DNA from: Forficula auricularia
Taxonomy: Eukaryota > Arthropoda > Insecta > Dermaptera > Forficulidae
Length of the DNA: 64,000 nucleotides
NCBI GenBank assembly: GCA_024734495.1
Contig: JALMQS010000075.1
Coordinates: 7,921,313 to 7,985,312, forward strand
Direction: 5' to 3'
Shown: one piece after another, positions 35,271 through 46,368 of the stretch
How the letters are laid out: each line of letters opens with the position of its first letter
How positions within the stretch are numbered: position 1 is the first letter of the stretch
The notes under the pieces: model-generated
What the model was told of the DNA's origin: nothing
The model's database searches: none
The model's input: only the letters and a program-made list of their open reading frames with translations
Made by a program: the position numbers and the translations under genes

Positions 35271-35817
35271 ATACAAACAATACCTACGGTAAAATAATGT
35301 TTTTAAAATTGAAAAATCATTTTATTATTTTGATGAAAAAAAAGTAAAAAAATTAACTTTGTAAATATATATTCAATAAATATAGGTTTATAAAATCTTT
35401 CGTGATTATACGTATATATTTAGAAACATTGTCTCTAGCTGAGTGAATTTGGCACTCATGTTGTATTCTTTAAACATGTATATTCCAATATATCTAATTT
35501 GATTATGGCCTTTTTACATCTTTTAATTTAGCTTTAGAGCTGTCGGTTGGCCATTCGGCCGCTCCACAGTGGAGTAATTTGGCTGATTTAAAAAGTAAAT
35601 AGTTAATAGTTAGAATTCAAAAAATGATGTATTATTATTATTATTACCTATTAGTTTACATTCTTTTTTTCCGTCAATTATTTTAAACATTTACTTTTCG
35701 AATAGAAATTGTGTTTTGAGAAAAGGGAAAATGTTTTGATAACTAAAATTGTTTTCATCATTATTCATGTTCCATCAAGTGTCAACTCATATCATCACAT
35801 GTGGTTATATTTTCCAG

Positions 35818-35918
35818 GAACGTGGACAACCCAAGGCCAGTTTATTCAACCCTTACAGCCAGTAGTAGATGATTTACGTTATCATCCCCAATACGCAGCA
35901 CCCTATACACCTCACCAA
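35818..35918 (+). CDS. Tet: Tet exon D
   Basis: The acceptor is TTATATTTTCCAG and the donor is CAA|GTAAGT at 35919. The first two bases complete the Gly codon from exon C (residues 92-125), and the exon ends in phase 0. The peptide GTWTTQGQFIQPLQPVVDDL is followed by a Tyr/His/Pro-rich end (YHPQYAAPYTPHQ). No domain is recognised. Phase agreement with neighbours supports the call. Confidence 0.88.
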
Positions 35919-36183
35919 GTAAGTATATTATATATTTACAAATAGAAACAAATCGAACTAATTTGTCAGTAGTAAGCTAAAAGTAGGTGGGAATAAAGGG
36001 GTTTCTAAAAAAAATCGTATTTTTGAGCTCAGGGCAACAAAGACATTTATTTGAATGAGTTCTTAAATATTTCAATTTTTCTAGTTCAAATACAAAACAG
36101 AAATGGCTTAAAACAAAAGAATTTCCAAATGTTAAAGCACAAAGAAGATGAAACTTTGGAGAATATAATCCACTTACTTGATA

Positions 36184-36900
36184 AGCCGGTCAAGTGCGAG
36201 TTGGACCGCGAGCTGAGGGTCCCCCTTATAACTTTTAAAATACTTGAGATATCATATTAATTCTTATTTCTAATCTAAAAGCAAAGAAGTGGAATTTTTT
36301 ATAATTTTAATTTAAACCATTTCTAAACACCAACAGGTACAAAAATTACCTAAAAATTACCATTTTGGGACTCTCCCAAACCGTCATTCTAAAGTGAAAT
36401 AAATTTTACGCCTTATTCGACTTAAAGAGATCTTTACATGGATACCTCACAGTCCATGATAAAAAAATACTTTGTTTTGTTTTATTTTTATCCCCACAAG
36501 AAATTGGACCCTCAGCAAAATAATCATTTAATTAAAATTTTAATAAGATTTTTTTATATTGGGTAAAATGAATACATTTACAGTAGGGCTTAGGTCGAAC
36601 TTTTCATTTGGCGAACCTTTGACTCACGAGAGCGCTTTGGCTTTTTGGAAAAAAATTATCTGTAGAAAATCACGTTTCGTGTATAACAAACTTTTCATAC
36701 CATGAACCGGAACTGGATTGAGGAACGAATTAAGTCAGTGGTAGGAGGGCTCACTGTAACTTGTAAATTTCAGGTTTGTATCTTATTTAGTTTACGAGTT
36801 ACAATGCCAAACAGCAAAGACGGACAGACCTACAGTGTAGTGACACTAATAGAGTCGCGTTTTACTTTTAATTCTTGAACAGAACCCTAAAAGGATGTTT
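36184..36900. repeat. dispersed insect-type repeat (GGTCAAGTGCGAG family)
   Basis: It starts with GCCGGTCAAGTGCGAGTTGG and GACCGCGAGCTGAGGGTCCC, a signature I associate with widely dispersed insect repeats. It then has AAACCATTTCTAAACACC and, near the far end, CAAAGACGGACAGACCTACA and TAGTGACACTAATAGAGTCG. A truncated inverted copy lies at 22490-22815. No coding frame. The superfamily is uncertain. Confidence 0.6.
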
Positions 36901-37188
36901 ATGGAGATCAAAAATACTCATAAAAGGCTTAAAATTGAGAGTAATTAATAAATAATAATAATAATTCAGAAAAATTGCAGGAGGTGAATCAGGAAGATAA
37001 AACTTTACTTACAAACGATTTGTGAATTCATTGAAACGGAAAATTTCAATTAATAGAGGGGGACTAAAATATAAATCTCGAAAACTTAAAAGGTACAAAA
37101 ATGTGGGAAAATATGTGGCGCTCATAAGTTTTCAATTTCGTACATTATATTAAAAACCATATTAAATTTACCGATAGAAATAGATATT

Positions 37189-37443
37189 AAATTTCTAAGA
37201 AAATCACAAGAGGTTGTCATCTCTTAGATTGAGATGGAATGTATTATTTTTAATTAAATGTGCGATACATTATGTCAGAGGGGTTCACCTCACGGAGTAG
37301 CCAATTGACCCGGATTGATAATTTTGGCACTTGGGTTCGATTCTTGAGAGTTCAAAAACAACCCTTCCGACATATAATGAAAAATTATATTCCATCTGGG
37401 ATCTAATAGATGACAACTTCTTGTGATTTTCTTAAAAATTAAA
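37189..37443 (+). repeat. TIR element with tRNA-like core, copy 4
   Basis: Terminal repeats 37189-37257 and 37378-37443 are reverse complements (AATTTCTAAGAAAATCACAA; AGAGGTTGTCATCT; GAGATGGAATGTA). The core starts at ATGTCAGAGG and ends CCTTCCGACAT. It contains an A-box-like TAGCCAATTGACCCGG (37298-37313) and a B-box GGGTTCGATTC (37333-37343) 19 bases apart, shorter than the usual tRNA spacing. Non-coding. Confidence 0.65.
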
Positions 37444-37996
37444 ATTTGTCCGACTATTTTTCAACAAAAATAATTTTGGAAACAATAGAGAACGTAAAAT
37501 GAAATACCGAGCTGGGCTTCAATTACTTTTAGTCCGCCACTGCAGTTCGATTAATTCCTGGGCTCCCTTCTAATAAAGCCTTTCCCAAATCATTCAATTT
37601 TCAAACTTTCAAAACCAGAAGAATCTTCGCTTTCTTTCTAAACTGTTCCTAATACAAAACTAATATAATTTTATTAAGAAGTTCATTTTTAATTGATCAA
37701 TTTAGTCTTTTATTTTCCATTGATTCAAGAAGGTCTATAAATATGAATAGACACTTGTATTCTCATTATACATTATATTTTAAAAAAAAACTGAAAGTTT
37801 ATTAAAAATTGTCAACTCTTCACTTCTGGAGATTCACGAAACTTTTTCCTTAAGTCTTCTAGGAATCTTGAAATTAGAGTTAACAGAATATTTAGAATTA
37901 TTTAAATAATACTCTTAGATTTTAAGTTAAATGTAAGTCTTACTTCCGTATATATTTTGTATAAGATTATACAATTTTGGGTTCAAATTTATTTGC

Positions 37997-38500
37997 TTAA
38001 GGTAGTTCTTTCACAAATTCAAAAATTCAAGAAGTCTTCGAAACTTGGAATATAAGTCATTAAACGTATAATAAACACACTGTTAAAATTTGAAGAGGAT
38101 TTATCACACTAAACATGAAATAATTGCAATTAAAATTGAAATTTGAAAGGGTGGGAAAAAAATAATTATTTTCTTTTCTTTCATTGAAGGACTTTCACCA
38201 TCTTGATGAAAAACTAATATTTGTTAAAATAATTTATTCGGAATAACTTAAAAAAAAAATTGAAATTATTTACCTCGTAGTTTTGATAAAACAAAAAAAA
38301 CATATTTGGGCGATTATTTTTAGTGGAGGAGATATAAGATCAATGTCTTGGAAACGATCCATTCATAAAGAGGATATAGTAGTGTGAAAAGTACAATCAC
38401 GTTAAAAAACATAACCTAAAATTTTACCACCGTTCATATGTATAGACTGCTTACGAGGCTAAAACTTTTTGTGTGGATTGTCGCGAAAGAACTACCTTAA
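37997..38500. mobile_element. TTAA-flanked MITE, copy 2 (504 bp)
   Basis: It is bounded by TTAA, with perfect terminal repeats TTAAGGTAGTTCTTTC and GAAAGAACTACCTTAA. It aligns along its length with 20299-20831, sharing AAATTCAAAAATTCAAGAAG, TTGAAGGACTTTCACCATCT and TTGTGTGGATTGTCGCGAAA. Lacks coding capacity. Confidence 0.8.
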
Positions 38501-38832
38501 TGTATAGTAATTGGCTGGAAAATAGTAAAAAGCTTTTAAACTTCAATTATTAGTTGCCATTTCTATAACGTTGATATTCATAATTGTTTTTCTTTTGTTG
38601 AATACGATTTTTTTTACCATTAGCCCAAAATTAAAATATTTTGATTTCGGGATTCGTAACATTTCTGGGTAATAAATAAATAAATAAAATTAACTAATGA
38701 TTGTTATACATTTAATATTGAATGCCATCCAACGAGTTCTTAGTCCAAAAACCTAAATTGCCTGGGAATCTATGAAATAATTTTTTGTGGATGAGAGCTG
38801 ATTAATAAATGTGAACCCCGTATCGATCCTAG

Positions 38833-39112
38833 GCAGCATATCACCCGGGCCCTCCGGCACCTTCTTCCGGCTTCCCTGATGCCTCCTCGGGGGGTGGATT
38901 CCCACCCCCAGGACCAGGGCCGCAGCCACAACCGCAGCAACCGCCGCCTCCCCCTCAGCAGCCGCCGACACCGCAGCAGCAACAGCCACAGCAACAACAA
39001 ACTTATAACAATGTACGTCCGAGTTCGGCGTCGCCAGCATCCCATAGGCCCAACTCCGGTGGCTATGCTGTGCACACTCCTCAACCATCGCCGATTCAAG
39101 CCAACCATCCAG
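38833..39112 (+). CDS. Tet: Tet exon E
   Basis: The acceptor is GTATCGATCCTAG (weak pyrimidine tract) and the donor is CCAG|GTACAC at 39113. Residues 126-218 begin AAYHPGPPAPSSGF, then a Gly/Pro stretch and a Pro/Gln tract (38916-39000), then NVRPSSASPASHRP and a PQPSPIQANHP end. It starts in phase 0 and ends in phase 1. An alternative CAG four bases downstream would put the reading frame out of register. Intrinsically disordered; no domain. GC-rich. Confidence 0.88.
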
Positions 39113-40572
39113 GTACACACCAGAAATCTCACTATCTCTTTTAAAGACCATTAGCAATAATTAAGGTAGTTGTTTCACCATATGGGTTTTCTGAACAATA
39201 TAGTTCCGGAGAAATTAAATTCCAAAGATAGTTTTTCAGACTCTTATACATTGCACTATACGGGATATCGGAAAGTTTATATACATATGTAATTATAATT
39301 AAGAAACTCTTCTTACCATTGTTATAAAAAACTAAACCAACATTAAACAATAACTGATACATTTTTTAGAAAATTTTAATTCATAGTTATAACACAGTTT
39401 CTCAGATAATAATGAATAAATAATGGAAAATTTACACTAAAAACAAGCTGGCAACAACGCATATATTTAATGTAAAAAGAGTGTTAATATTTAGTACTTT
39501 TTTACTTTTTTTCGTTTCAGCCATTGTGGCAACAGCTTTCAATCGCTTATTAAGAACTTTTTGTTTTATAAATCTTCCTTTATAATGTACTTTATCTAAC
39601 ATTTTTATGATAAAATATATACAAGCTCGGACAGTGTTGCCAGATTTGTCAAACGAGCACGAGATTGGCTAGAAGTGGTACATAAACAGCAAAAAGTTTT
39701 GGGCTTATGAACTATGAATCCTTATTGTCTGTTCTTTATACTCTAGCATTAACTTTTTGTAGAGAAACAACTACCTTAAAGACCTGATATTTATGCAGAA
39801 AAAATTGTCCGAATATTCCATAAAATATGTAGGAAAAAAGGCCAAAATATGCAAAATAAAATCCAGAATATGCTGTATAAATAAAAAAAATAGTAATTTG
39901 ACTGTTAGATTTAATTCACATTTTACAAAAAAAAAAGTTACATATTTGAAGACCAGGTTACCAAGAGGGACATTCAATTTTGTTATTTCTGTGAGTTTGT
40001 GATCAAATTTTGTGCCCACTTGTACTAACCCCCACAAACACACATTAGATCTGATATCTTATCTAGTAGAGACTTAAAAAATCCAATAAGAATATGAAAA
40101 CCCTATTTCAAATTTAGTAGTTTTATATGACTTAAGATCTGATTAATTTTTTCTTTTTTTATTAATTTGAACCCGGCACAATTGACGTTTACACTTGCCT
40201 TTTTCTAGAAATGATTAATATTTCTTAAAATATAATTTTTAAGATGTTCACTAATTAAGGTTACTTTAATACTTGATGTTATGATTTCATTTTTTATATT
40301 TATTTATTTATTTTATTAAAATAGTTTAACCAGTTTTTTAGATATTTCGAAAAAAAATCTGCAAAAACACCAATTTTTTCTATATACCTATCTCTTTTTC
40401 GTGTTTTAGAAAGAAAAGTATATAAATATTCTGCTAAGTCAGTGTAAAGTCAAGTGGTGTGTCTAAGTACGGCAGATTTTTTTAAATTATGAATTAGAGA
40501 ATATTAAGCGCAGTTGGATTTATAAAGAACTTTAAATAATTTTCCCTCAAGAAATTCTGATTTGGCTTACAG
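39113..40572 (+). other. 1.46 kb Tet intron
   Basis: The TTAA-flanked element 39161-39779 begins 48 bases after the donor and occupies nearly half of the intron. The rest (39780-40570) is AT-rich with nothing recognised. Confidence 0.85.
39161..39779. mobile_element. TTAA-flanked element related to the 20.3/38.0 kb MITEs
   Basis: TTAAGGTAGTTGTTTCACC at the left and GAAACAACTACCTTAA at the right form a terminal inverted repeat that differs from that of 20299 and 37997 at one base (C to G). The interior (619 bp in all) is different, so it is a second subfamily using the same ends. No transposase frame. Confidence 0.75.
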
Positions 40573-40757
40573 GACTTCAGCCCCCACAAGTACCCACAAA
40601 CCAACAACAGACGGCTAATGGCCTTGCGAATGGCCAACAGGTGAATGGAGCTCCTCATCGTAACGGGCCCATGAATGGCCAATATATGGACCATTCCCCA
40701 AGCAATGGCCAATCTCAGTATATGAATGGAACCACCTCTAATTATAACCAACAACAG
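40573..40757 (+). CDS. Tet: Tet exon F
   Basis: The acceptor is TTTGGCTTACAG and the donor is CAG|GTAGAG at 40758. The first two bases complete the Gly codon from exon E. Residues 219-280 are LQPPQVPTNQQQTANGLANG and onward, an Asn/Gly/Gln-rich disordered segment with repeated NGQ motifs. Ends in phase 0. Confidence 0.9.
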
Positions 40758-40836
40758 GTAGAGATTAAAATTTCATATTTATTCTCGTAAAATTAAGTAT
40801 ATAGGCTCTAATAGAATGATTGTTGCGTTTTCAAAG

Positions 40837-41238
40837 GATGTGACAATGTCATCGTCAACAACACCGACACCCAGACCAAGCTCTACACCGAATATGGTGA
40901 ATCAAGAGAATGGAACGAAAACTCCTAATAGCCCGAATGGTCAGAATGCTCAACAGCAACAGCAGCAACAGGCTGCGGCCTCTGTTCACCCAAACGCTAC
41001 GCCTGGGTACGAGGATTGCCCCAAAACAGAGCGGAGTTCACCGAACTCTAGCGGGTACCCAGGCAATGAGGGGCAGACGGCCAACGAATGGTCAACGGGA
41101 AATTCGGCCCCTCAGCCCTGGGGCCACGAACCCCCTGATCAGCAACAACAGGGCGACCCCAAAATGAGCCTCAACACCCGGCTAAAAACTATGATCCTCA
41201 ACAAACAACAACAACATACGCAACAAATCACGCATCAG
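40837..41238 (+). CDS. Tet: Tet exon G
   Basis: It is separated from exon F by a 79-base intron. The acceptor is GCGTTTTCAAAG and the donor is CAG|GTATGT at 41239. Residues 281-414 contain a Ser/Thr/Pro-rich start, a Gln run (about 40954-40972), WGHEPPDQQQQGDPKMSLNT and RLKTMILNKQQQHTQQ. The motif SLNTRLKTMILNKQ is hydrophobic-basic amid disordered sequence and probably a conserved helical interaction motif (inference). Phase 0 at both ends. Confidence 0.92.
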
Positions 41239-42425
41239 GTATGTAATATTTTTAACATTATTCTGCAGGTTGATCAACTGGAACATTATTTCTTATGATG
41301 AGAGAAAATTGTTTAAAATAAATGTCTTATTTACTAGCGAAGTTTCTACTTATAAGAGTGAAACCGTTTATAATTCGTAAAATAAATATCGTCGAGTCGA
41401 TTCAGCTAGAGCTTCAGTAGGAACACGTTGCTCATATCGACTATATCGATTATAACAGATCAATATAACAATATATGAGTTGATATGAACTATATATTCT
41501 GACACTTGAAAATGGCTTTAGAATAAAAAACCGAAAGGTTATAAATAAACTAAAAATTTTTAACCCAGCTTCTAATTTCACAATGGGTAGTTCTAGACGA
41601 AAAGAATTGCCCATTTTATAACATAATTGTATTTTTGGCTAAATAATTTATTTGAAATGGCCCACTTTTTGCTAAATAAATTGCATAATTTACTACGGCA
41701 TAAAAAAATTACCAAATTTAATTTGATCTGTTAATTAGTTAAATTTACTCATTGTAAATTAAGATATAATATTATTTTATCTAGTTTATAGTTTTTAAAG
41801 ATGATTACGCAAATCTAATCTGGATTCTTTGGATATTTAGATCAGTGGTCTTCAAACCATGTTGCGCTGAACTCTGGAGTTCTCTATTTTGATAAAATAA
41901 GAAATCAGGTCTATGGTCAATTAATGAAAAGTATTTTATTTATCAAGGGTCTAAGGTTCTAAAGAAACGTGACGTTCGCAGTTCATCAATTTTATTTTAA
42001 TTTTTTTCTTAACTTGTGGGTTTTTTAATTTTATTATAGGGTGGGGAGGGGGTCTTGATTTTGTGACGTTATATTTGTTAGGGGTTCCATAAAATGTGAC
42101 GCATCGTGACGAAGGGGGGAGGGGTGGTAAAAAGGCGAAATTAGCGGGATGTATTTTATGAATGGCCCCTAAGTTTAAATACCACTGGTCCAGATCACCA
42201 ATGATATATTTATTATAAATATTTATTCGAATAAGATTATTTGAATTTTTAAATTACTACATTTTACATATTTCTTTTCTTTGATACTATTTACACTCCT
42301 TTTAATTTAATTATTACAATACTTTATTTATTTTTTATTTATTTTTTAATTAACTAATTTTTATTTTATTCATTTGCTAATTTTATTTTATTATTATTAT
42401 TTTATTTTTTTTACATTTATTTTAG
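41239..42425 (+). other. 1.19 kb Tet intron
   Basis: It contains the hAT-like element 41843-42187. The first 600 bases are AT-rich without features. The last 200 bases are a long T/A tract leading to the TTTATTTTAG acceptor. Confidence 0.85.
41843..42187. mobile_element. hAT-like non-autonomous element, 345 bp
   Basis: It starts CAGTGGTCTTCAAACCATG and ends AAGTTTAAATACCACTG, an imperfect terminal inverted repeat of the CAGTGGT type. Flanking bases (ATTTAGAT and GTCCAGAT) may be a decayed 8-bp target duplication (5 of 8). The interior includes AGGGTGGGGAGGGGGTC and ACGCATCGTGACGAAGGGGG. Non-coding. Confidence 0.6.
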
Positions 42426-45400
42426 ATGGTAACTGAAGATGACTCTTCGCACTTGCAGGTGCATCAATATAATCAACAAATGATGCATCAACATCTTCAA
42501 CATCAGCATTTACATCATGGATCTTCAGAGGGTGGCGATATGCGGACCGATCATTTTTTAGCGTTTTGCCACCATCCCCGGGAAAGACAACCGTCTAGTA
42601 TTCCCGGGGGTGGTGGTACCCCTTGGGGGGGTTGGACCTCTACCACCCCCGCCACATCGGATCAATCTTGGCACCCGCCTGAACCTCCAGACAAATGGAA
42701 TCAACAACAACAAAACAGTCAAGAAACAAAGCCAAATACTAACAACCTTTACAATATGAACCAAAATGGAACAGGTGTTCCAAAACAGTCAGATACAAAT
42801 ATATCAAACAATAAAAATAAAACAAATAGTTGTTGGGGTACAGCAGGTACACCATCAGAACAAATGTCAAAAAACGATTGGCAAAACTCTGTTTCAAATC
42901 ATTCTAAAATGGATGGTTATATTAATAATTTAAATAAAGATTGGAATTCAGAACACAATATAAAATATGGTAATACTATCCCTGAGAAGTCTAATTGGGG
43001 GGACCAAACCAATAAAATTGGATATATGCCCCAAACAAATCTTGCCCCCAACCAAAACAATAATTCATTAGATGTTCCATCTGGTTGGAATACAACAGTG
43101 CCTTTAACTCAAGACCCGCCCAACATTAAAACTTCTAACTATATGGAAATGGAAATAAATTCAAATATGAATTCCCCGTCATTTAAAAATAATTGGAACA
43201 AAGCTTCAGAATCACCATCATTCCCTAAAAATAAATCAGATAAAAAGAAACAAACCTGGAGTCAACGTGAAAATAAACTTTCGTCGGCAACAAGTAATAG
43301 CTATCAACAGACAATTGAAAATAAATCAATGAAACCAAATTGGTTGAATTCAAATCAAGAGCAAAATTCAAATGTACAATATTTAGAACATCAAAAACCT
43401 CCACCACTATGGAATCAAAATAAATCTGGTTATGAAATGAACATGGAAAAAAATCAATATATCACTTCTCAAAATTGGCCCACACCTCAACAACATCAGC
43501 AGCATCAGCATCAACATCAACATCAACAACCAACCCCATCTCCTAAACCTATGAACCAACTAACTCAACAGCAGCATTCACAGCAGTTGCCTCAATCTCA
43601 ACCACATCAACATCACACTCATCAACAAACTCAAATAAATGTCCAGCAACAATCTCAAATGAAAGTCCAGCAACAATCTCAAATAAATGGTCAGCAACCC
43701 ACTCAAATAAATGCCCAGCAACAAACTCAAGTAAATGCCCAGCAACAATCTCAAATAAATGCCCAGCAACAATCTCAAATAAATGCCCAGCAACAATCTC
43801 AAATAAATGCCCAGCAACAATCTCAAATAAATTCCCAACAACAAACTCAAATAAATTCCCAACAACATTCTCATATAAATGCCCAACAACAAACTCAAAT
43901 AAATTCCCAACAACATACTCAAATAAATGCCCAACAACAAACTCAAATCAATTCCCAACAACAAACTCAAATAAATTCCCAACAACAAACTCAAATAAAT
44001 ACCCAACAACAAACACAATCTTTGCAGCATCATCAACATCATCAACGACACCAACAAATTCATCTGCAACATCAAGATAAAGAATACCTTCAACAACAAC
44101 ATCATGATGTAAAACCAAACAATGTCTATTTAGATTCATCAAAAAATGCTTGGCAATCAGACAATCAAGATATTAAAATGAATTGGAATCCAGTTAAAAC
44201 TGAACCCATAGTAAGTGTATGTAATAAGGACAGCAATAACTGGTCTAATGAGTCCTCAAATAAACACAAATGGCAAAATGAAAATCAAAAAGATGATATG
44301 AAATTGTATTCAACTATAGAAACAGAAAATTTAAAGTATTTAGACCCCAATAAAAACCATCAAGATTCATCAGCATATATTGAAGCACATAATTTTCTTT
44401 GGCAAAACACATCATTAGACCAGAAACAAAATTGGAATAATCAAAATCAAAATTACGTAAACCCACCTAATACTTCATTAAATAAAGCCGATTGGTCTTT
44501 AAACATTCCAAAGGTTCCTATTCAAAATAACTACCATTCATCAAATACAAATCAAGAAAAAGTTTCATACTGCTCTAATAACACATCTCATAATGAACAA
44601 AAGACCTCAGTAAATATTAATCCAATAAAACACATATCTCCCAAAACATCAACTCCACAGCCAACAAATGAAATACAAAAATTTTCGAATATAGATAATG
44701 TTCAATGTTTAAATAATATAAATTCACCAGAACAAATCAAACCAAAGACTGAATGTTCAACTAATACTACAAATAGTTCTAGTTATTTAGAAACAAATAA
44801 ACAAAATTGGCAGAACAAATCAAAAGGAATTAGTGTTTGCAGTTGGAGCCGAGAAGTTAAGCCTTTAACCAATAATAAAGATTGGAGCGAAACAAAAATA
44901 ACAACACCATCAACAGTAGCATCAACAACAACAGCAACAATGACTTCAAATGAATGGCAAAAATTGAATTGGACTTCAGATGAAAATAAAATAGGAGAGG
45001 AAAATATTAAAAAGGAAGGCGTTGATTGGTGGTCATCAGCGGACTGGCGGCAACCACCTCGCGGCCCCCCGGCCAAGGACTGGACCCGTAATCCAGGGGG
45101 TGGGGATGCTGCTATAGAGGATGTTGCCTCCGCTTGGCAAAAGTCTTCCGAACCTGGCAGGTGGACTCAAGAAGCCCAGGAGGTCCCATTGGAAGCCGCA
45201 GTCCCCACCCCACAAGCCTCGGATAATAACAGCTGGTCCAAGCAAACAACCGAAACTAAATCTGTTGAAACATCAACTGAACAAAATTCGGAGAAAGAAC
45301 CAGATGTTCCATCTAATAAACCAAAATATATTTTTGAAGGTGACGGAGGTCCAAAAGACCTTGGTAAAATGACAGGATCTTGGTGTTGTCGACAAGGTGG

Positions 45401-45857
45401 AATTGAAACGCCAACACCTGAACATTTACGAGATGGATGTTGTCCTGGGCAACAGCCGGTTGGTTCAAATGAAGAAGAAATATCCGCTGGTCAGGGATTA
45501 GAAGGGAAATTAAATCAATCAAATAATAACAATAATAATTCTAATAATCCGAATACTTTAAATAATGGAACTCAACCTACGGAAACAAATAGTTCGTCAT
45601 TTACTAAAGAGAATGTTGATAGATTGAAAAGTAACGCCCGTGCCGAAATCCCACATTGTAGCTGTTTTCCACCGGATAAATGTCCACCCGAACCTGGTAG
45701 CTATTATACGCATCTAGGCGCTGCAGCTAGTCTCTCTGATTTACGAGCAGAAATTGAAAGAAGATCAGGCTTTTCAACCGCAGCTGTTCGATTTGAAAAA
45801 GTATTATATACAGGAAAAGAAGGAAAAACCACTCAAGGTTGTCCATTAGCTAAATGG
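42426..45857 (+). CDS. Tet: Tet exon H: giant Asn/Gln/Trp-rich exon and start of Cys-rich catalytic module
   Basis: This 1144-codon exon (residues 415-1558) follows acceptor TTTATTTTAG and ends at AAATGG|GTAAGT. Its start is GC-normal (HFLAFCHHPRERQPSS and a Gly-rich WGGW segment). Then come about 800 residues rich in Asn, Gln, Lys and Ser with some 30 regularly scattered Trp in NW, DW and WN contexts. A His/Gln tract (43486-43620) and sixteen 8-residue repeats (43629-44012) lie inside. From about 45360 the catalytic module begins: GSWCCRQGG, LRDGCCPGQQP, an Asn-rich insert, HCSCFPPDKCPPEPGSYYTH, and RFEKVLYTGKEGKTTQGCPL. The cysteines bind structural zinc in TET enzymes. Two other GC-rich segments (42560-42680, 45020-45240) suggest conserved islands in a fast-evolving linker. 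Phase 0 at both ends. Confidence 0.97.
43629..44012 (+). repeat. coding tandem repeat, sixteen 24-bp units
   Basis: In-frame units of 24 bases encode (S/T)Q(I/V/M)N(A/S)QQQ-like octapeptides, such as SQINAQQQ. Units 6-8 are nearly identical at the DNA level (AATCTCAAATAAATGCCCAG), while outer units vary, which suggests recent slippage or unequal exchange. The insert keeps the reading frame. Function unknown; likely part of a flexible or prion-like segment. Confidence 0.95.
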
Positions 45858-45942
45858 GTAAGTTAAAATCCTATTTCTTCTTATTAAATAAATTTTTTTG
45901 TTCAAATAAATATTTAATAAAAAATTATTTTAATTTTTTTAG

Positions 45943-46211
45943 ATTATTCGTCGATCAGGTGTTGAAGAAAAACTATTATGTATTGTAAAGCATCGAAACG
46001 GGCATAAATGCGCTACTGCTTGGTTAATAGTTTGTATGGTTGCCTGGGATGGAGTGCCTTCGCAAGAATCAGATCGTACTTATGCTCTTCTCACGCACAA
46101 GTTGAATCGTTTTGGCCTCCCTACAACCCGACGCTGTGCCACAAATGAACCAAGAACGTGCGCCTGCCAAGGCTTAGATCCGGATTCATGTGGAGCTTCT
46201 TTCTCTTTTGG
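45943..46211 (+). CDS. Tet: Tet exon I: Cys-rich catalytic module
   Basis: The acceptor is TAATTTTTTTAG and the donor is TTTGG|GTAAAT at 46212. Residues 1559-1647 begin [20 protein letters not shown] and contain [20 protein letters not shown] and CGASFSF, hallmark TET sequences. The paired Arg at the start aligns with the conserved 2-oxoglutarate-contacting Arg of mammalian TET2. The Cys/His set contributes to zinc sites. Ends in phase 2 (Gly codon split). Confidence 0.98.
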
Positions 46212-46283
46212 GTAAATATTTTTCATATATTATTATTTGTTTTACTTTAAAATAGTACAAAATAAAAATTTTAAAATTTACAG

Positions 46284-46368
46284 ATGCTCATGGTCTATGT
46301 ATTATAATGGTTGCAAATATGCTCGAAGTAAAACAGTTCGTAAATTTCGACTCTCCGTAAAAAGTGAG
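46284..46368 (+). CDS. Tet: Tet exon J: end of Cys-rich module
   Basis: It follows a 72-base intron. The acceptor is AAAATTTACAG and the donor is GAG|GTAAGA at 46369. Residues 1648-1676 read (G)[18 protein letters not shown], ending KFRLSVKSE, highly typical of TET enzymes. It completes the Cys-rich region before the double-stranded beta-helix. Confidence 0.98.

Larger units (their letters stand above)
34063..35817 (+). other. 1.75 kb Tet intron
   Basis: It holds a possible LINE remnant (34604-34846) and the long inverted-repeat element 34890-35270. The remainder (34070-34600 and 35280-35810) is AT-rich and shows nothing else. Confidence 0.8.
35919..38832 (+). other. 2.9 kb Tet intron
   Basis: It contains the dispersed repeat 36184-36900, the tRNA-like TIR element 37189-37443 and the TTAA-flanked MITE 37997-38500. 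The stretches 37445-37990 and 38505-38830 are AT-rich with nothing recognised. Confidence 0.8.

Noticed and set aside
38753..39157. Ala/Val-rich and Arg/Leu-rich frames on the - strand
   Set aside because: They are antisense shadows of the Pro/Gln-rich Tet exon E.
43578..44105. 175-codon Leu/Gly/Ile repeat frame on the - strand
   Set aside because: It is the antisense of the 24-bp coding repeats in Tet exon H and exists only because the repeat unit lacks stops in that frame.
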